A DNA stretch of 64,000 nucleotides from QZKY01 sp963666295 (GCA_963666295.1 OY762707.1:62001-126000); one strand, 5' to 3'; positions 16,831-26,078 are shown, counted from the first letter of the stretch. Translations and numbers: made by a program. Notes: generated by a model from the sequence alone, not told the origin.

Positions 16831-17190
16831 TTATTCCGCCTGGATGATTGACGAAAGCTTCCAGGAGCGCTGTCTTTTTCCTGCATCCACGATGCTTGGG
16901 TGTTCGATGCAGATGGAAACAACATCGTCTTTCGGAATGTCGAGAGCCTTGGCGATGTTGTCCGTTGTGAGCGCTGGCTTGTCTGGATCTGAGTTTTTGA
17001 TCATTTCATAAACAGCGACAGTGTTTTTCTTATATTTCTGTTTCTGCCAAATCGATTTCAGAGCGCCGTAAATCATCGCGCAGGCAATAGGAAACATCAA
17101 CAAGCCGATAATACTGACGGTCTTGTTCTTGTTAAAGTAGTTAATCAGGTCATTGATGATTGATGTTGGGTTCATGCGGTGAATTCTCAC
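16831..17190 (-). CDS. Hypothetical protein with one TM and a winged-helix-like tail
   Basis: 119 residues. One hydrophobic helix (SIIGLLMFPIACAMIYGAL, about residues 25-44) is followed by a basic linker and a small domain (ALTTDNIAKALDIPKDDVVSICIEHP) reminiscent of a winged helix. It converges on ubiT. No family recognised; probably membrane bound with a cytoplasmic domain. Confidence 0.65.
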   Translation of the reverse strand: MRIHRMNPTSIINDLINYFNKNKTVSIIGLLMFPIACAMIYGALKSIWQKQKYKKNTVAVYEMIKNSDPDKPALTTDNIAKALDIPKDDVVSICIEHPSIVDAGKRQRSWKLSSIIQAE

Positions 17191-17368
17191 ATCCTAATGG
17201 TACAAAGCAAGCAAGAATTCTACAGTTTTAATGTGTGTTTGTGGCAGGAAAAATGCCTGCTGATTTGCAGTTTTACCTGATTGAGGGGAAGTTGGGCTGG
17301 CTTCTTGTCGGGTGACGTGCCGTGAGTCAACGGTGAGAGGCATGGCGTCTCTCACCGGCAAAGAAAAA

Positions 17369-17677
17369 TTATTTGACCAGGCCTCTTCCCAGAGTGGCTT
17401 CAACAGTTTCGATTTTGCTTTTCAGGCGACTTTCTTTGCCTGCACGGTAGTCAACCTTCATGTTGACTGCAATGCGGTTGCAGTCAATTTCTAACGCCTT
17501 GTAACAGTCAGAAGCGACCGCCATAACCTCGTCCCATTCGCCTTCGAGAATTGTGCCCATGGGGTTCATCAGGTAAGTGATGCCGCTTTTGTCAATGACA
17601 TCCAGGCAGCGTGCAACGTGTGCCGTGAGCTTTTCGCCTTTATCCATTGGGTAGATTTGCAGTTCAAGCAATACCAT
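17369..17677 (-). CDS. MTH1187-family thiamine-binding protein (YqgV-like, DUF77)
   Basis: 102 residues, the usual size. The family pattern is MVLLELQIYPMDKGEKLTAHVARCLDVIDKSGITYLMNPMGTILEGEWDEVM. Members form ferredoxin-like tetramers that bind thiamine; some sit in transporters. An AGGAGAAAC lies just before the ATG. It appears to be a stand-alone gene. Confidence 0.87.
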   Translation of the reverse strand: MVLLELQIYPMDKGEKLTAHVARCLDVIDKSGITYLMNPMGTILEGEWDEVMAVASDCYKALEIDCNRIAVNMKVDYRAGKESRLKSKIETVEATLGRGLVK

Positions 17678-17816
17678 TTGTTTCTCCTTGATAGGGTGTC
17701 AGTCAGGAGAAAAAGTATGCCTTACATTTGGCGTAACTTCAAACCCACACGCACAAACAAGCTGGCCTGACATTATAGTGATCAGGCCAGGTGGGAAAGA
17801 TATATCGGTGGGGTTA

Positions 17817-18050
17817 CTAGCTTTCTTGGGTGTTGATGTTAATGTCGCCAACAATTAACTGTTCCCAGAACGATTCCAGTGCAATCTGCTTGGTGTTAAA
17901 ACAGGGCGTCGCCAGGAATGTCTCGAGTGCTTCTTTTGCGTTTTCAGAGGCGCTTTTTGATGGGTGTAGGTTTTTTTGGGTCATATGGTTTTCATTTAAT
18001 TGAGTATTCATCACAGTGTCTTTTGAAAGCTGTTTTGAAGTACATCGCAT
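17817..18050 (-). CDS. Small hypothetical protein
   Basis: Up to 77 residues; a start at the internal MNTQLNENHM (18011) is as likely as the first ATG. Soluble and acidic toward the C-terminus (ALESFWEQLIVGDININTQES). No family recognised and no clear ribosome site. Confidence 0.4.
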   Translation of the reverse strand: MRCTSKQLSKDTVMNTQLNENHMTQKNLHPSKSASENAKEALETFLATPCFNTKQIALESFWEQLIVGDININTQES

Positions 18051-18266
18051 AATCGTTTGTTTTTTATGCGCTTAACGGATATGCGCCCTTGACAGATTCG
18101 CCTGATCCTCGAATTGTCTTGTTTGCTTTCGAGCGGCTATCATTAGCTTTTAATTCTCCTGCTTTGCCCTTCTTTGTGTGTTGACCTTTGTCAAGGTAAA
18201 TGCGCCTATTTGCTATTCTGACAATTTTTTGCTGAAGAGGGCGCTTGATATTTTGGAATATTTTCT

Positions 18267-18458
18267 ATGTTTTCTGATGAGGAAGCACAGCGCAGGCTGT
18301 TATATGTTCTGGAAAAAACACAGGGGTTGTCTCCAGAACAGTCTCGGTGCAGGCAATGCGTGCACGTTGAGTACATTTATTTTGTTGGGGTTGTGTGTGC
18401 GTGTGACGCAATAGGAATTGATGGTACAGAGCGGTGCATGAATTTCACGCAAAAATGA
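18267..18458 (+). CDS. Candidate 63-residue Cys-rich ORF
   Basis: Starts MFSDEEAQRRLLYVLEKTQG and carries several Cys (RCRQCVHVEY, VVCACDAIG, ERCMNF). The stop lies inside a strong terminator hairpin, which would suit a real transcript, but there is no convincing ribosome site and no known family. Low support. Confidence 0.3.
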   Translation: MFSDEEAQRRLLYVLEKTQGLSPEQSRCRQCVHVEYIYFVGVVCACDAIGIDGTERCMNFTQK

Positions 18459-18500
18459 CCGCGGCGCACATGATTAACAGTGCGCGCCGCAGTCATTTTT
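18451..18500. terminator. Bidirectional terminator between the small ORF and phoH
   Basis: The stem AAAAATGAC-GCGGCGC / GCGCCGC-GTCATTTTT has single mismatches, with A-runs and T-runs at the two ends. It is well placed to stop leftward phoH transcription (phoH ends at 18513) and anything coming from the left. Confidence 0.75.
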
Positions 18501-18512
18501 GTTTCGCTCTGC

Positions 18513-20198
18513 CTACAGTACTTCGCTTGCGTAATCAGCCAGTCTGGAGCGTTCTCCGCGTGCCAGAGTAATGTGGCCGCCATGTTCCCACCCTTTGAAG
18601 CGGTCAACAACAAAAGTCAGACCGCTAGAGCCTTCAGTTAGGTAAGGGGTGTCGATTTGTGCGATATTTCCGAGGCACAAAATCTTCGATCCAGGCCCGG
18701 CGCGCGTTATAAGGGTTTTCATTTGCTTGGGCGTAAGATTTTGCGCCTCATCAATGATCACGAATTTGTTCACGAACGTGCGGCCGCGCATGAAGTTCAG
18801 TGATTTGACGTTGATTCTGGTGCGAATCAAGTCTTGTGTGGCTGCGCGTCCCCATTCTCCCCCTTCGGTGTCGACTTTATTGAGGATTTCAAGGTTGTCA
18901 TCCAGGGCACCCATCCATGGCGACATTTTTTCTTCTTCCGTGCCAGGTAAAAAGCCAATGTCATCGCCGACTGGCACGGTTGCGCGAGTGAAAATGATTT
19001 CATTGTAGATTTTGGCGTCCAGCACTTGCGTTAGACCTGCTGCCAGCGCCAGCAGCGTTTTGCCTGTGCCTGCTTGTCCGAGTAACGAAACAAAGTCACA
19101 TTCCGGATTCATCAGCAAGTTGAGCGCAAAATTTTGTTCACGATTCCGTGCTGTAATGCCCCATACGTTGTTTTTGGTATGAGTGTAGTCGCGCAGGGTT
19201 TCTAGAACGGCGGTTTTGGCGCTGATTTTTTTAACCTGTGCATAAAAGGGTGCTTCACCGTTTTGCGGTTCGAGATAAACGAACTGATTAACCAGCATTG
19301 AGGGAACAAGTGCGCCGCTAACACGATAATAAGTGTGGCTTACGCCATTTTGGATCTCTTGCCATGACTCCATATTTTTGCCATGTTTAGCCCAAAAGTC
19401 GCCGGGGAGCTCCAGGGCGCCGGAGTAAAGCAGGTCGGTATCATCCAGAACCTGATCGTTGAAATAGTCTTCCGCAGAGAGGCCGAGTGCGCGCGCCTTG
19501 ATGCGCATATTGATATCTTTGGATACCAGGACGACGGTTTGGTTTGCGTTTTCATTGGCCAGCGCACGGACGATACCTAAAATCTGATTGTCTGCTTTGG
19601 CAACGGGAAGCCCTTCGGGCAGGTTGCCTTGCAGAAGTTTTGTCTGGAAGAAGAGTTTTCCGCTGGCTTCCTTGTTGCCCAGTTTGTTCAGGGTGATGCC
19701 GTTTTCAATCATTGTTTCGCTGATGTCGGCAACCAGTGCATCTAGTGTTCGTGAAGCCTGACGTGCATTGCGGGCTACATCCGACATGCCACGCTTGTTC
19801 GTGTCCAGTTCTTCCAGTGTCACCATCGGAAGGTAAATGTCGTGTTCTTCGAAGCGGAATAGTGATGTCGGGTCGTGCATGAGCACGTTGGTGTCAAGTA
19901 CGAACAGCTTGTGGATACCACGGTCATCAGCGGCGCGACTGGCGCTTGATTTCTTCATGCGCGCCTTCGGTTGTTTTGTGCCAGCAACGCTTTTGTTCAT
20001 GTTTTCCGTGTTTGTTTTTACAGCGGGCTTTGCTTTGCTCGTTCTTGGTGTGCTTGTGTTTGCTACGGGTTTGTTAGAGACAGACTGGGTAGGTGCCTTT
20101 TCCTGGGGTGTAGGGATCGTATTTCGTTTCTTCGCTTGGGGAATGTCTTTAACCGAAAGTTGGTCGGCAAGTTTTGTTGGCATTTTGGGTAGCGGCAT
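18513..20198 (-). CDS. PhoH-family PIN-ATPase (YlaK-type)
   Basis: 561 residues. A disordered Lys/Pro/Thr-rich N-terminus (about 1-95) precedes a PIN nuclease domain (KLFVLDTNVLMHDPTSL, LVSKDINMRIKARALG) and a PhoH ATPase domain with Walker A GQAGTGKTLLALAAG (about residue 373) and Walker B FVIIDEAQNLTP. PIN-PhoH proteins are RNA-unwinding ATPases with ribonuclease activity. The following gene (prxQ) is divergent from nothing and read in the same direction 23 bp upstream, so the two may be cotranscribed. Confidence 0.92.
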   Translation of the reverse strand: MPLPKMPTKLADQLSVKDIPQAKKRNTIPTPQEKAPTQSVSNKPVANTSTPRTSKAKPAVKTNTENMNKSVAGTKQPKARMKKSSASRAADDRGIHKLFVLDTNVLMHDPTSLFRFEEHDIYLPMVTLEELDTNKRGMSDVARNARQASRTLDALVADISETMIENGITLNKLGNKEASGKLFFQTKLLQGNLPEGLPVAKADNQILGIVRALANENANQTVVLVSKDINMRIKARALGLSAEDYFNDQVLDDTDLLYSGALELPGDFWAKHGKNMESWQEIQNGVSHTYYRVSGALVPSMLVNQFVYLEPQNGEAPFYAQVKKISAKTAVLETLRDYTHTKNNVWGITARNREQNFALNLLMNPECDFVSLLGQAGTGKTLLALAAGLTQVLDAKIYNEIIFTRATVPVGDDIGFLPGTEEEKMSPWMGALDDNLEILNKVDTEGGEWGRAATQDLIRTRINVKSLNFMRGRTFVNKFVIIDEAQNLTPKQMKTLITRAGPGSKILCLGNIAQIDTPYLTEGSSGLTFVVDRFKGWEHGGHITLARGERSRLADYASEVL

Positions 20199-20221
20199 AG
20201 CGATCTCGTAAACGGTTTTAA

Positions 20222-20704
20222 TTAAGCCTTGCTTTTTGAGGCAACGTATTCAAGCACTTCATCGACATGACCGGGCACTTTGACCGCGCGCCACTCCTTG
20301 AGCAACTCGCCGTTTGTGTTAATGACAAAAGTGCTGCGTTGTATGCCACGGACAATTTTGCCGTACATTTTCTTTTCTCGAATCACATCGAAAATTGCGC
20401 AAAGTTTTTCATCTGGATCCGAAATCAGTTCGAAAGGCATTTCAAGCTTTGCCTTGAAGTTTTCATGGGAGCGCAGGCTGTCTCGACTAATGCCAAAAAT
20501 TTCTGTGTTGGCATTCTGGAACTCAGCGTAGAGATCGCGAAAGTTGATGCTTTCGGTTGTGCATCCGGGGGTGTTGTCCTTGGGGTAAAAAAACAGAACG
20601 ATGTTCCTGCCCTTGTAATTTGCCAACTGAAACGTTTTGTCGCTCGTCATTGGCGCAGAAATATCAGGGATTGCCTTACCCTGTTTGCTCTGACTGTCAG
20701 CCAT
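20222..20704 (-). CDS. bcp: Thiol peroxidase Bcp/PrxQ
   Basis: Peroxiredoxin reducing H2O2 and organic peroxides; cytoplasmic, 160 residues from the ATG at 20704 (CAGGAGACATC upstream; the frame is open to 20788). The peroxidatic Cys48 lies in FFYPKDNTPGCTTE. The resolving Cys usually found five residues later is Ile here; the only other Cys is in EKLCAIFD near residue 100, so it works either as a 1-Cys type or with the distal resolving Cys seen in some PrxQ. It precedes phoH in the same direction. Confidence 0.9.
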   Translation of the reverse strand: MADSQSKQGKAIPDISAPMTSDKTFQLANYKGRNIVLFFYPKDNTPGCTTESINFRDLYAEFQNANTEIFGISRDSLRSHENFKAKLEMPFELISDPDEKLCAIFDVIREKKMYGKIVRGIQRSTFVINTNGELLKEWRAVKVPGHVDEVLEYVASKSKA

Positions 20705-21139
20705 GATGTCTCCTGTTTTGTTTTTTGTAAGGAAAGCTTGCCACGATATACCATTTATGAGCAAGCAAATGCAGCCTGCTTTGGACAAGAAGCAACGATT
20801 GGGCGTATTGTTGAGCTAGCGGCTGTTTCGTGTTGAATGGCATTGAGGCTTGTTTGTGCTTGCTCAATCTTTTTGGCGTTGGCTTACTTAAGCTCAGATT
20901 GAATTCGGGTAATTTCGCAAAAATCATTATGCGCATGAATTGTTTCGGTTTGATGATTTCCGAGCAGAAGATGAGTTTGTGATGCCATTTAAGTACTTTT
21001 TTTGAAATTGATGCGCTTCAACTCGGTAAAAACAGGTTGCTGCCCTTTTTATCTTGAAAAAATACTGTGCTTTCGTCAGAATGAACCTTTTGGCGACGCA
21101 CAAATCTGTGCGATTTAAGGCCGACTTGAGGATAGTTTT
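20705..21139. other. 435-bp intergenic region between bcp and alaA
   Basis: The divergent promoters of bcp and alaA must lie here. Apart from A/T-rich stretches I see no gene, repeat or clear operator. Confidence 0.5.
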
Positions 21140-22426
21140 ATGCGCCCGATATTGAAATCAAAAAAACTTGATGATGTTTGCTATGACATTCGTGGTCCCG
21201 TTCTGGAAAAAGCCAGACAAATGGAGGAAGAGGGACAGCGAATCATCAAGCTGAACATTGGTAACCTGCAGCCGTTTGGCTTTGAACCGCCTGATGAAAT
21301 CGTGCGTGACATCATTGCAAATATGCATAGCGCTGCCGGTTACACCGATTCAAAAGGTTTGTTTGCGCCTCGCAAGGCCATCATGCAGTACACGCAGGAG
21401 AAAAAAATCGCCGGGGTGGATATCGAGGACGTTTACATCGGGAATGGCGCTTCTGAACTGGTTGTGATGAGCATGAATGCATTGCTTAACGAGGGGGATG
21501 AAGTTTTGGTTCCCACGCCGGATTATCCGCTCTGGACTGCGGCCGTTTCTTTGTCCGGTGGTACCCCGGTTCACTACATCTGTGATGAGCAGGCGGGTTG
21601 GATGCCGGATATTGACGACATCAAGAAGAAGCTCACGCCGAATACCAGAGCCATTGTCGTTATCAATCCCAATAATCCGACAGGAGCGTTGTATTCAGTC
21701 GAGGTGTTGGAGCAGATTATTGAGGTTGCGCGCCAAAACGAACTGGTTATTTTCGCAGACGAAATTTACGACAAGATACTTTATGATGGTGCTGTGCATA
21801 CATCAATGGCATCGCTTGCAGACGACGTGATGTTTATCACGATGAATGGCCTGTCCAAAAACTATCGATCATGCGGATATCGTGTCGGCTGGATGGTGGT
21901 TTCTGGCGAGAAGCGGCATGCGAAGGACTATATCGAAGGCTTGAATATGCTTTCATCGATGCGCCTTTGTTCCAATGTGCCGGGGCAACACGCGATTCAA
22001 ACCGCGCTCGGAGGGTATCAAAGTATCGATGATCTGGTTGCCCCAGGCGGGCGTCTAAGAAAGCAGCGCGATCTGGCCTACGAGTTGTTGACGGCCATTC
22101 CTGGCGTGACATGCGTGAAGCCAAAGGCCGCTTTGTATATGTTTCCAAGGCTGGATCCAAAGATGTACCCAATCCAGGACGACAGGGAGTTTGCTTACGA
22201 CTTGCTGGAGCAAGAAAAGGTATTGATTGTTCAGGGGTCGGGTTTTAACTGGCCAGAACCAAATCATTTCCGGATGGTATTTTTGCCCAACGCGGATGAT
22301 CTGACTGATGCCTGCACCAGGCTTGCCCGTTTTCTTGATGGTTATCGCCGACGTCACGGAACGTCTTCGCTGGTTTCGACGTCTGTAAACAGTAACAATA
22401 ATGACGGGCAACTGCGCATTGCGTGA
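21140..22426 (+). CDS. alaA: Alanine aminotransferase AlaA-like
   Basis: Class I/II PLP aminotransferase converting pyruvate and glutamate to alanine and 2-oxoglutarate; 428 residues. Motifs: INPNNPTGALYS, IFADEIYDKILYDG, the PLP lysine in GLSKNYRSCGYRVGW, and the C-terminal NHFRMVFLPN. The N-terminal MRPILKSKKLDDVCYDIRGPVLEKA is typical of AlaA. The last ~20 residues are a low-complexity tail. It lies 27 bp upstream of hom, forming an alaA-hom operon common in Burkholderiales. Confidence 0.9.
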   Translation: MRPILKSKKLDDVCYDIRGPVLEKARQMEEEGQRIIKLNIGNLQPFGFEPPDEIVRDIIANMHSAAGYTDSKGLFAPRKAIMQYTQEKKIAGVDIEDVYIGNGASELVVMSMNALLNEGDEVLVPTPDYPLWTAAVSLSGGTPVHYICDEQAGWMPDIDDIKKKLTPNTRAIVVINPNNPTGALYSVEVLEQIIEVARQNELVIFADEIYDKILYDGAVHTSMASLADDVMFITMNGLSKNYRSCGYRVGWMVVSGEKRHAKDYIEGLNMLSSMRLCSNVPGQHAIQTALGGYQSIDDLVAPGGRLRKQRDLAYELLTAIPGVTCVKPKAALYMFPRLDPKMYPIQDDREFAYDLLEQEKVLIVQGSGFNWPEPNHFRMVFLPNADDLTDACTRLARFLDGYRRRHGTSSLVSTSVNSNNNDGQLRIA

Positions 22427-22453
22427 TTGTGACGTCAAAAAAGTGGAAAAAAG

Positions 22454-23770
22454 ATGAGTTTAAAACCAGTCAAAGTTGGCTTGCTAGGCGTAGGGGTTGT
22501 CGGGTCTGGCACGTATGAAGTTTTAAGGCGTAATCAGGAGGAGATTACCCGCCGTGCAGGTAGATGTATCCAGATTGCGGTGGTGGCAGACCGGAATCCT
22601 GAGCGTGCAGAAGAGAGGACGCGGGGTGAATGCAAGGTCGTCGATGATGGTGAACTTGTTGTCAGTGATCCTGATATCGACATCGTCGTTGAATTGATCG
22701 GTGGTTCTACCATTGCCAAGGATCTGGTTCTAAAAGCGATAGAAAATGGCAAACATGTGGTCACCGCTAACAAGGCATTGCTTGCGCAGCACGGAAATGA
22801 AATCTTCAAGGCGGCGCAGGACAATGGCGTGATTGTCGCTTTTGAAGCGGCTGTTGCGGGTGGTATCCCGATTATCAAGGCATTGCGCGAAGGTTTGACG
22901 GCAAACCGGATTGAATGGGTGGCGGGCATTATTAATGGCACGACGAATTTCATTCTTTCTGAAATGCTTGAAAAAGGAATAGACTTCGACACGGCGCTGA
23001 AGCAGGCGCAAGAGTTGGGTTATGCAGAATCGGATCCGACGTTTGATATCGAGGGTGTTGACGCTGCGCATAAGCTGACGCTGATGTCGTCCATTGCCTT
23101 TGGTATCCCCGTGCAGTTCGACAAGGCGTATGTCGAAGGTATTACCAGGTTGGAGTCAATCGACATCCAGAATGCACAGCAACTTGGCTACCGCATCAAA
23201 TTATTGGGCATTACCAAGCGCACGCCAGAGGGCATTGAGTTGCGCGTGCATCCGACCTTGATTCCCGAAAAACGTTTGATTGCCAATGTGGAAGGTGCGA
23301 TGAACGCTGTATTGGTGCAAGCGGATGCAGTTGGTCCGACGCTGTATTATGGACAGGGGGCGGGCTCGGAGCCGACCGCTTCGGCGGTGGTTGCTGATCT
23401 GGTTGACATTGTTCGTGACGCTTCCGTTATTCCGGAAAATCGCGTGCCGCATCTGGCTTTTCAGCCGGATGCCATGACAGATTTTCCGATTTTGCCAATG
23501 ACAGAGGTGACGACGGGCTACTATTTGCGAATCAATGTGCTCAATCAGCCGGGCGTTCTGGCCGAGATTGCGCGCATCTTTGCTGATGCAAGCATTTCAA
23601 TCGATGCGATGCTGCAAAAAGAGGCAGAGGAGGGTGAGAATCGCCGTGACATCATCATGCTGACTGACCCGACGCAGGAGAAGAACATGCTTGATGCCCT
23701 TGAAAAAGTGAACGCATTGGCCTCTGTTTTGGGTAAGGTTACCAAGATTCGCCTGGAAGAATTGCTGTAA
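22454..23770 (+). CDS. hom: Homoserine dehydrogenase
   Basis: Reduces aspartate semialdehyde to homoserine (threonine/methionine pathway); 438 residues. The NAD(P)-binding loop is KVGLLGVGVVGSGTYEV, the catalytic region AGIINGTTNFILSEM and GYAESDPTFDIEGVDAAHKL, and a C-terminal ACT domain (YYLRINVLNQPGVLAEIARIF) gives threonine feedback. It follows alaA. The expected next gene thrC is absent; a universal stress protein follows instead. Confidence 0.95.
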   Translation: MSLKPVKVGLLGVGVVGSGTYEVLRRNQEEITRRAGRCIQIAVVADRNPERAEERTRGECKVVDDGELVVSDPDIDIVVELIGGSTIAKDLVLKAIENGKHVVTANKALLAQHGNEIFKAAQDNGVIVAFEAAVAGGIPIIKALREGLTANRIEWVAGIINGTTNFILSEMLEKGIDFDTALKQAQELGYAESDPTFDIEGVDAAHKLTLMSSIAFGIPVQFDKAYVEGITRLESIDIQNAQQLGYRIKLLGITKRTPEGIELRVHPTLIPEKRLIANVEGAMNAVLVQADAVGPTLYYGQGAGSEPTASAVVADLVDIVRDASVIPENRVPHLAFQPDAMTDFPILPMTEVTTGYYLRINVLNQPGVLAEIARIFADASISIDAMLQKEAEEGENRRDIIMLTDPTQEKNMLDALEKVNALASVLGKVTKIRLEELL

Positions 23771-23894
23771 TCTTCACGTCTGGGGGGCTTAGGCAGTATG
23801 TTGGTGGGTGTTTCTCTGAGTGGGTTTGGATACGTAAGCGCCTCGTAGCCTGATGGCTAAACGGCATAACATCATATTTTCGGGAGCAGTGACT

Positions 23895-24386
23895 ATGTAT
23901 AAGAAAATTTTGGTCTCAACAGACGGTTCCGATGTATCCAATAATGCCGCGATCAAAGGTATTCGGTTTGCGAAACATATTGGGGCAGATGCGGTCGCAA
24001 TTTATGTGGCACCAGAATACCAATATCCCATCTATGTTGAGATTATCCCACCAACTTATCCGTCTGAGGCTGAATATGAGGATACGATGGCCAAAACGGG
24101 TTCGATACACTTGCAGCCTATTTTGGATGCTGCGAAATCAGAAGGCGTGAGTTGCGAGGGGATGACGGCTTTTTCAGATGTGCCAGCGGAAAAAATTGTG
24201 GGGGCTGCCAGCGAAAAGGGATGCGACCTGATTTACATGGGTTCGCACGGACGTACAGGTTTGGGACGCATCTTTCTGGGTAGCGTTACCAGTCGCGTAC
24301 TGACGCTGAGCCATGTTCCGGTTTTGGTTGATCGGCTTGAACTGGATGAGGGTAATAAAAAAGTTACGGAAGCGGCCGGTTTCTAA
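23895..24386 (+). CDS. Universal stress protein (UspA family)
   Basis: 163 residues from ATG 23895 (CGGGAGCAGTGACT upstream; the frame is open to 23853). The N-terminus MYKKILVSTDGSDVSNNAA and the ATP-binding signature GSHGRTGLGRIFLGSVTSRVL are intact, so this is the nucleotide-binding class. Probably a cytoplasmic stress-survival protein. A strong terminator follows. Confidence 0.92.
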   Translation: MYKKILVSTDGSDVSNNAAIKGIRFAKHIGADAVAIYVAPEYQYPIYVEIIPPTYPSEAEYEDTMAKTGSIHLQPILDAAKSEGVSCEGMTAFSDVPAEKIVGAASEKGCDLIYMGSHGRTGLGRIFLGSVTSRVLTLSHVPVLVDRLELDEGNKKVTEAAGF

Positions 24387-24403
24387 CCGTGAGTTCTGAA
24401 AAC

Positions 24404-24437
24404 AAAAAAAACCGCAGAAAAATCTGCGGTTTTTTTT
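24404..24437. terminator. Bidirectional terminator
   Basis: The perfect 8-bp stem ACCGCAGA / TCTGCGGT (24411-24418, 24423-24430) is flanked by A7 and T8. It lies between the convergent stress-protein gene and rplI. Confidence 0.9.
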
Positions 24438-24457
24438 GTTTTTGTCTGCCTGAGTGA

Positions 24458-24910
24458 TCAGGAGTGCTGTCCAAGTACGGAAACAGTAATGTCAACCAGA
24501 ACATCTGAGTGAAGTGATACGGTCAGTGTGTGATCGCCAACCATTTTGATCGGGCCGTCAGGCAGACGAACCTGTGTTTTCTCAATTTGGAAGCCCATTT
24601 GAGTCATCGCGTCTGCAACATCTGCATTGGTTACCGATCCAAAGAGGCGGTTATCGACGCCAGCTTTTTGCAGAATCTGAACGGTCATGCCATTAATTTG
24701 CTCGCCCAGAGCTTGTGCGGCAGCCAGTTTTTCTGCTGCTACTTTTTCCAAGTCGGCACGACGTGCTTCAAATTCAGCAATCGCGCCAGCTGTTGCACGA
24801 CGCGCTTTTTTCTGAGGAATCAGAAAGTTGCGGGCATAGCCATCTTTGACACGGACGATATCGCCCAGATTGCCAAGTTTGTTGATTTTTTCTAACAAAA
24901 TAATTTGCAT
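24458..24910 (-). CDS. rplI: 50S ribosomal protein L9
   Basis: 150 residues. MQIILLEKINKLGNLGDIVRVKDGYARNFLIP is the L9 signature, followed by the long linker helix and the C-terminal rRNA-binding domain (DNRLFGSVTNADVADAM). Last gene of the rpsF-priB-rpsR-rplI operon. Confidence 0.97.
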   Translation of the reverse strand: MQIILLEKINKLGNLGDIVRVKDGYARNFLIPQKKARRATAGAIAEFEARRADLEKVAAEKLAAAQALGEQINGMTVQILQKAGVDNRLFGSVTNADVADAMTQMGFQIEKTQVRLPDGPIKMVGDHTLTVSLHSDVLVDITVSVLGQHS

Positions 24911-24942
24911 TTTTTATCTCCAGAATTTTGCTATGCCGTCAA

Positions 24943-25227
24943 TTACGAGGAGTGCAGTGCCGTGTAAGGCAGCAGTGCAAGATAGCGCGCGCGCTTGATA
25001 GCCGTATCAAGCTGACGTTGGTAGTTTGCTTTTGTGCCGGTCAGACGTGCTGGCATAATCTTGCAGTTTTCTTGAATGAAGTCCTTGAGCAAGTCAATAT
25101 CCTTGTAATCAATTTGCTCAACTTTTGCCACGGTAAAGCGGCAGAACTTCTTGCGCTTGAAAAGCGGATTTTGCTGTTTGCGGCGATCATTGCCTTTATT
25201 CTTGTTGAATTTTCTTCCGGTTGCCAT
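24943..25227 (-). CDS. rpsR: 30S ribosomal protein S18
   Basis: 94 residues. CRFTVAKVEQIDYKDIDLLKDFIQENCKIMPARLTGTKANYQRQL matches S18, and AIKRARYLALLPYT is the conserved C-terminus. Binds S6 and 16S rRNA in the small-subunit platform; 32 bp upstream of rplI. Confidence 0.97.
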   Translation of the reverse strand: MATGRKFNKNKGNDRRKQQNPLFKRKKFCRFTVAKVEQIDYKDIDLLKDFIQENCKIMPARLTGTKANYQRQLDTAIKRARYLALLPYTALHSS

Positions 25228-25262
25228 GTTTGATTCCTATTTGTGTCAATGTGCCAAGGTGA

Positions 25263-25562
25263 TTAGTCGGTCTCTGGCACTTGAAAATCAATAATGTGAT
25301 AAGTGAGGCGCATGCTGTTGCGGCTCCTGTTTGCGATAAATCCAGTGAACTGATATTTGACCCCTAGCGCTGCCTGATTAAATCGTCCAGCTATTTCGCC
25401 TGCCGCTATTGCGGAAATTTCAAATCCAATCAGGCGCTCTGTTCCGGCTTCAATCTGGGTTGAGCGATGCTGAAGTATTGCCGAGATTATGGGTACGCCT
25501 GCGGGCGTGTAACGTAAAGCCTCACGTTCAGTAATTTCGGCCATCAGTTCAAGCTGATTCAC
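25263..25562 (-). CDS. priB: Primosomal replication protein PriB
   Basis: 99 residues, OB fold, single-stranded-DNA-binding partner of PriA in replication restart. MNQLELMAEITEREALRYTPAGVPIISAILQHRS and the C-terminal LTYHIIDFQV fit the family. As usual it lies between rpsF and rpsR. Confidence 0.93.
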   Translation of the reverse strand: MNQLELMAEITEREALRYTPAGVPIISAILQHRSTQIEAGTERLIGFEISAIAAGEIAGRFNQAALGVKYQFTGFIANRSRNSMRLTYHIIDFQVPETD

Positions 25563-25582
25563 GCACTCCTACCCGTCAGTGT

Positions 25583-26011
25583 TTAAGATGCTTCTGATGC
25601 TTCAGTTGCAGCAGGCGCTTCTTCTTTGGCTGGTGCAACTGCTTCAACTCTTTCAGGAGAAGCGGCACGTGGTTTTGAAGATTCTTCCCTTTGCACCGAC
25701 TTCATCATCGGCGATGGGGCAGTTTCTGCACCCTTCATTTTGACGGTCAGGTGGCGAAGTACAGCATCGTTGAATTTGAATGCTGTTTCGAGCTCACTCA
25801 AGGTTGCGCTGTCACACTCAATGTTCATGCAAACGTAGTGTGCCTTGGCCAGTTTCTGGATCATGTATGCCAGTTGACGGCGGCCCCAGTCTTCAACGCG
25901 ATGAATTTTTCCGCCATGACTGGTAACGGTGTTTTTGTACCGCTCAATCATTGCGGGCACTTGCTCGCTCTGGTCAGGATGGACAATAAATACTATTTCA
26001 TAGTGACGCAT
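25583..26011 (-). CDS. rpsF: 30S ribosomal protein S6
   Basis: 142 residues. The S6 core MRHYEIVFIVHPDQSEQVPAMIERYK and GRRQLAYMIQKLAKAHYVCMNIE is followed by an Ala/Glu/Pro-rich tail of about 40 residues (from KREESSKPRAASPERVEAV), longer than in E. coli. GGAGAT lies just upstream of the ATG. First gene of its operon, with a good promoter at 26079-26107. Confidence 0.96.
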   Translation of the reverse strand: MRHYEIVFIVHPDQSEQVPAMIERYKNTVTSHGGKIHRVEDWGRRQLAYMIQKLAKAHYVCMNIECDSATLSELETAFKFNDAVLRHLTVKMKGAETAPSPMMKSVQREESSKPRAASPERVEAVAPAKEEAPAATEASEAS

Positions 26012-26038
26012 GTAATCTCCTTATGGACAAATATATAG

Positions 26039-26065
26039 CCCACCTCAGCGTCAGTCGAGTGTGGG
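26039..26065 (-). promoter_or_regulatory. Hairpin in the rpsF leader (possible S6:S18 autoregulatory element)
   Basis: On the minus strand CCCACaCTC pairs with GAGGTGGG around a ten-base loop, about 30 nt upstream of rpsF. Ribosomal leaders with an S6:S18-binding stem are known upstream of rpsF in many bacteria; assignment to that class is inference, as I cannot confirm its conserved bulge. Confidence 0.45.
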
Positions 26066-26078
26066 AAGGGAACCCGGA

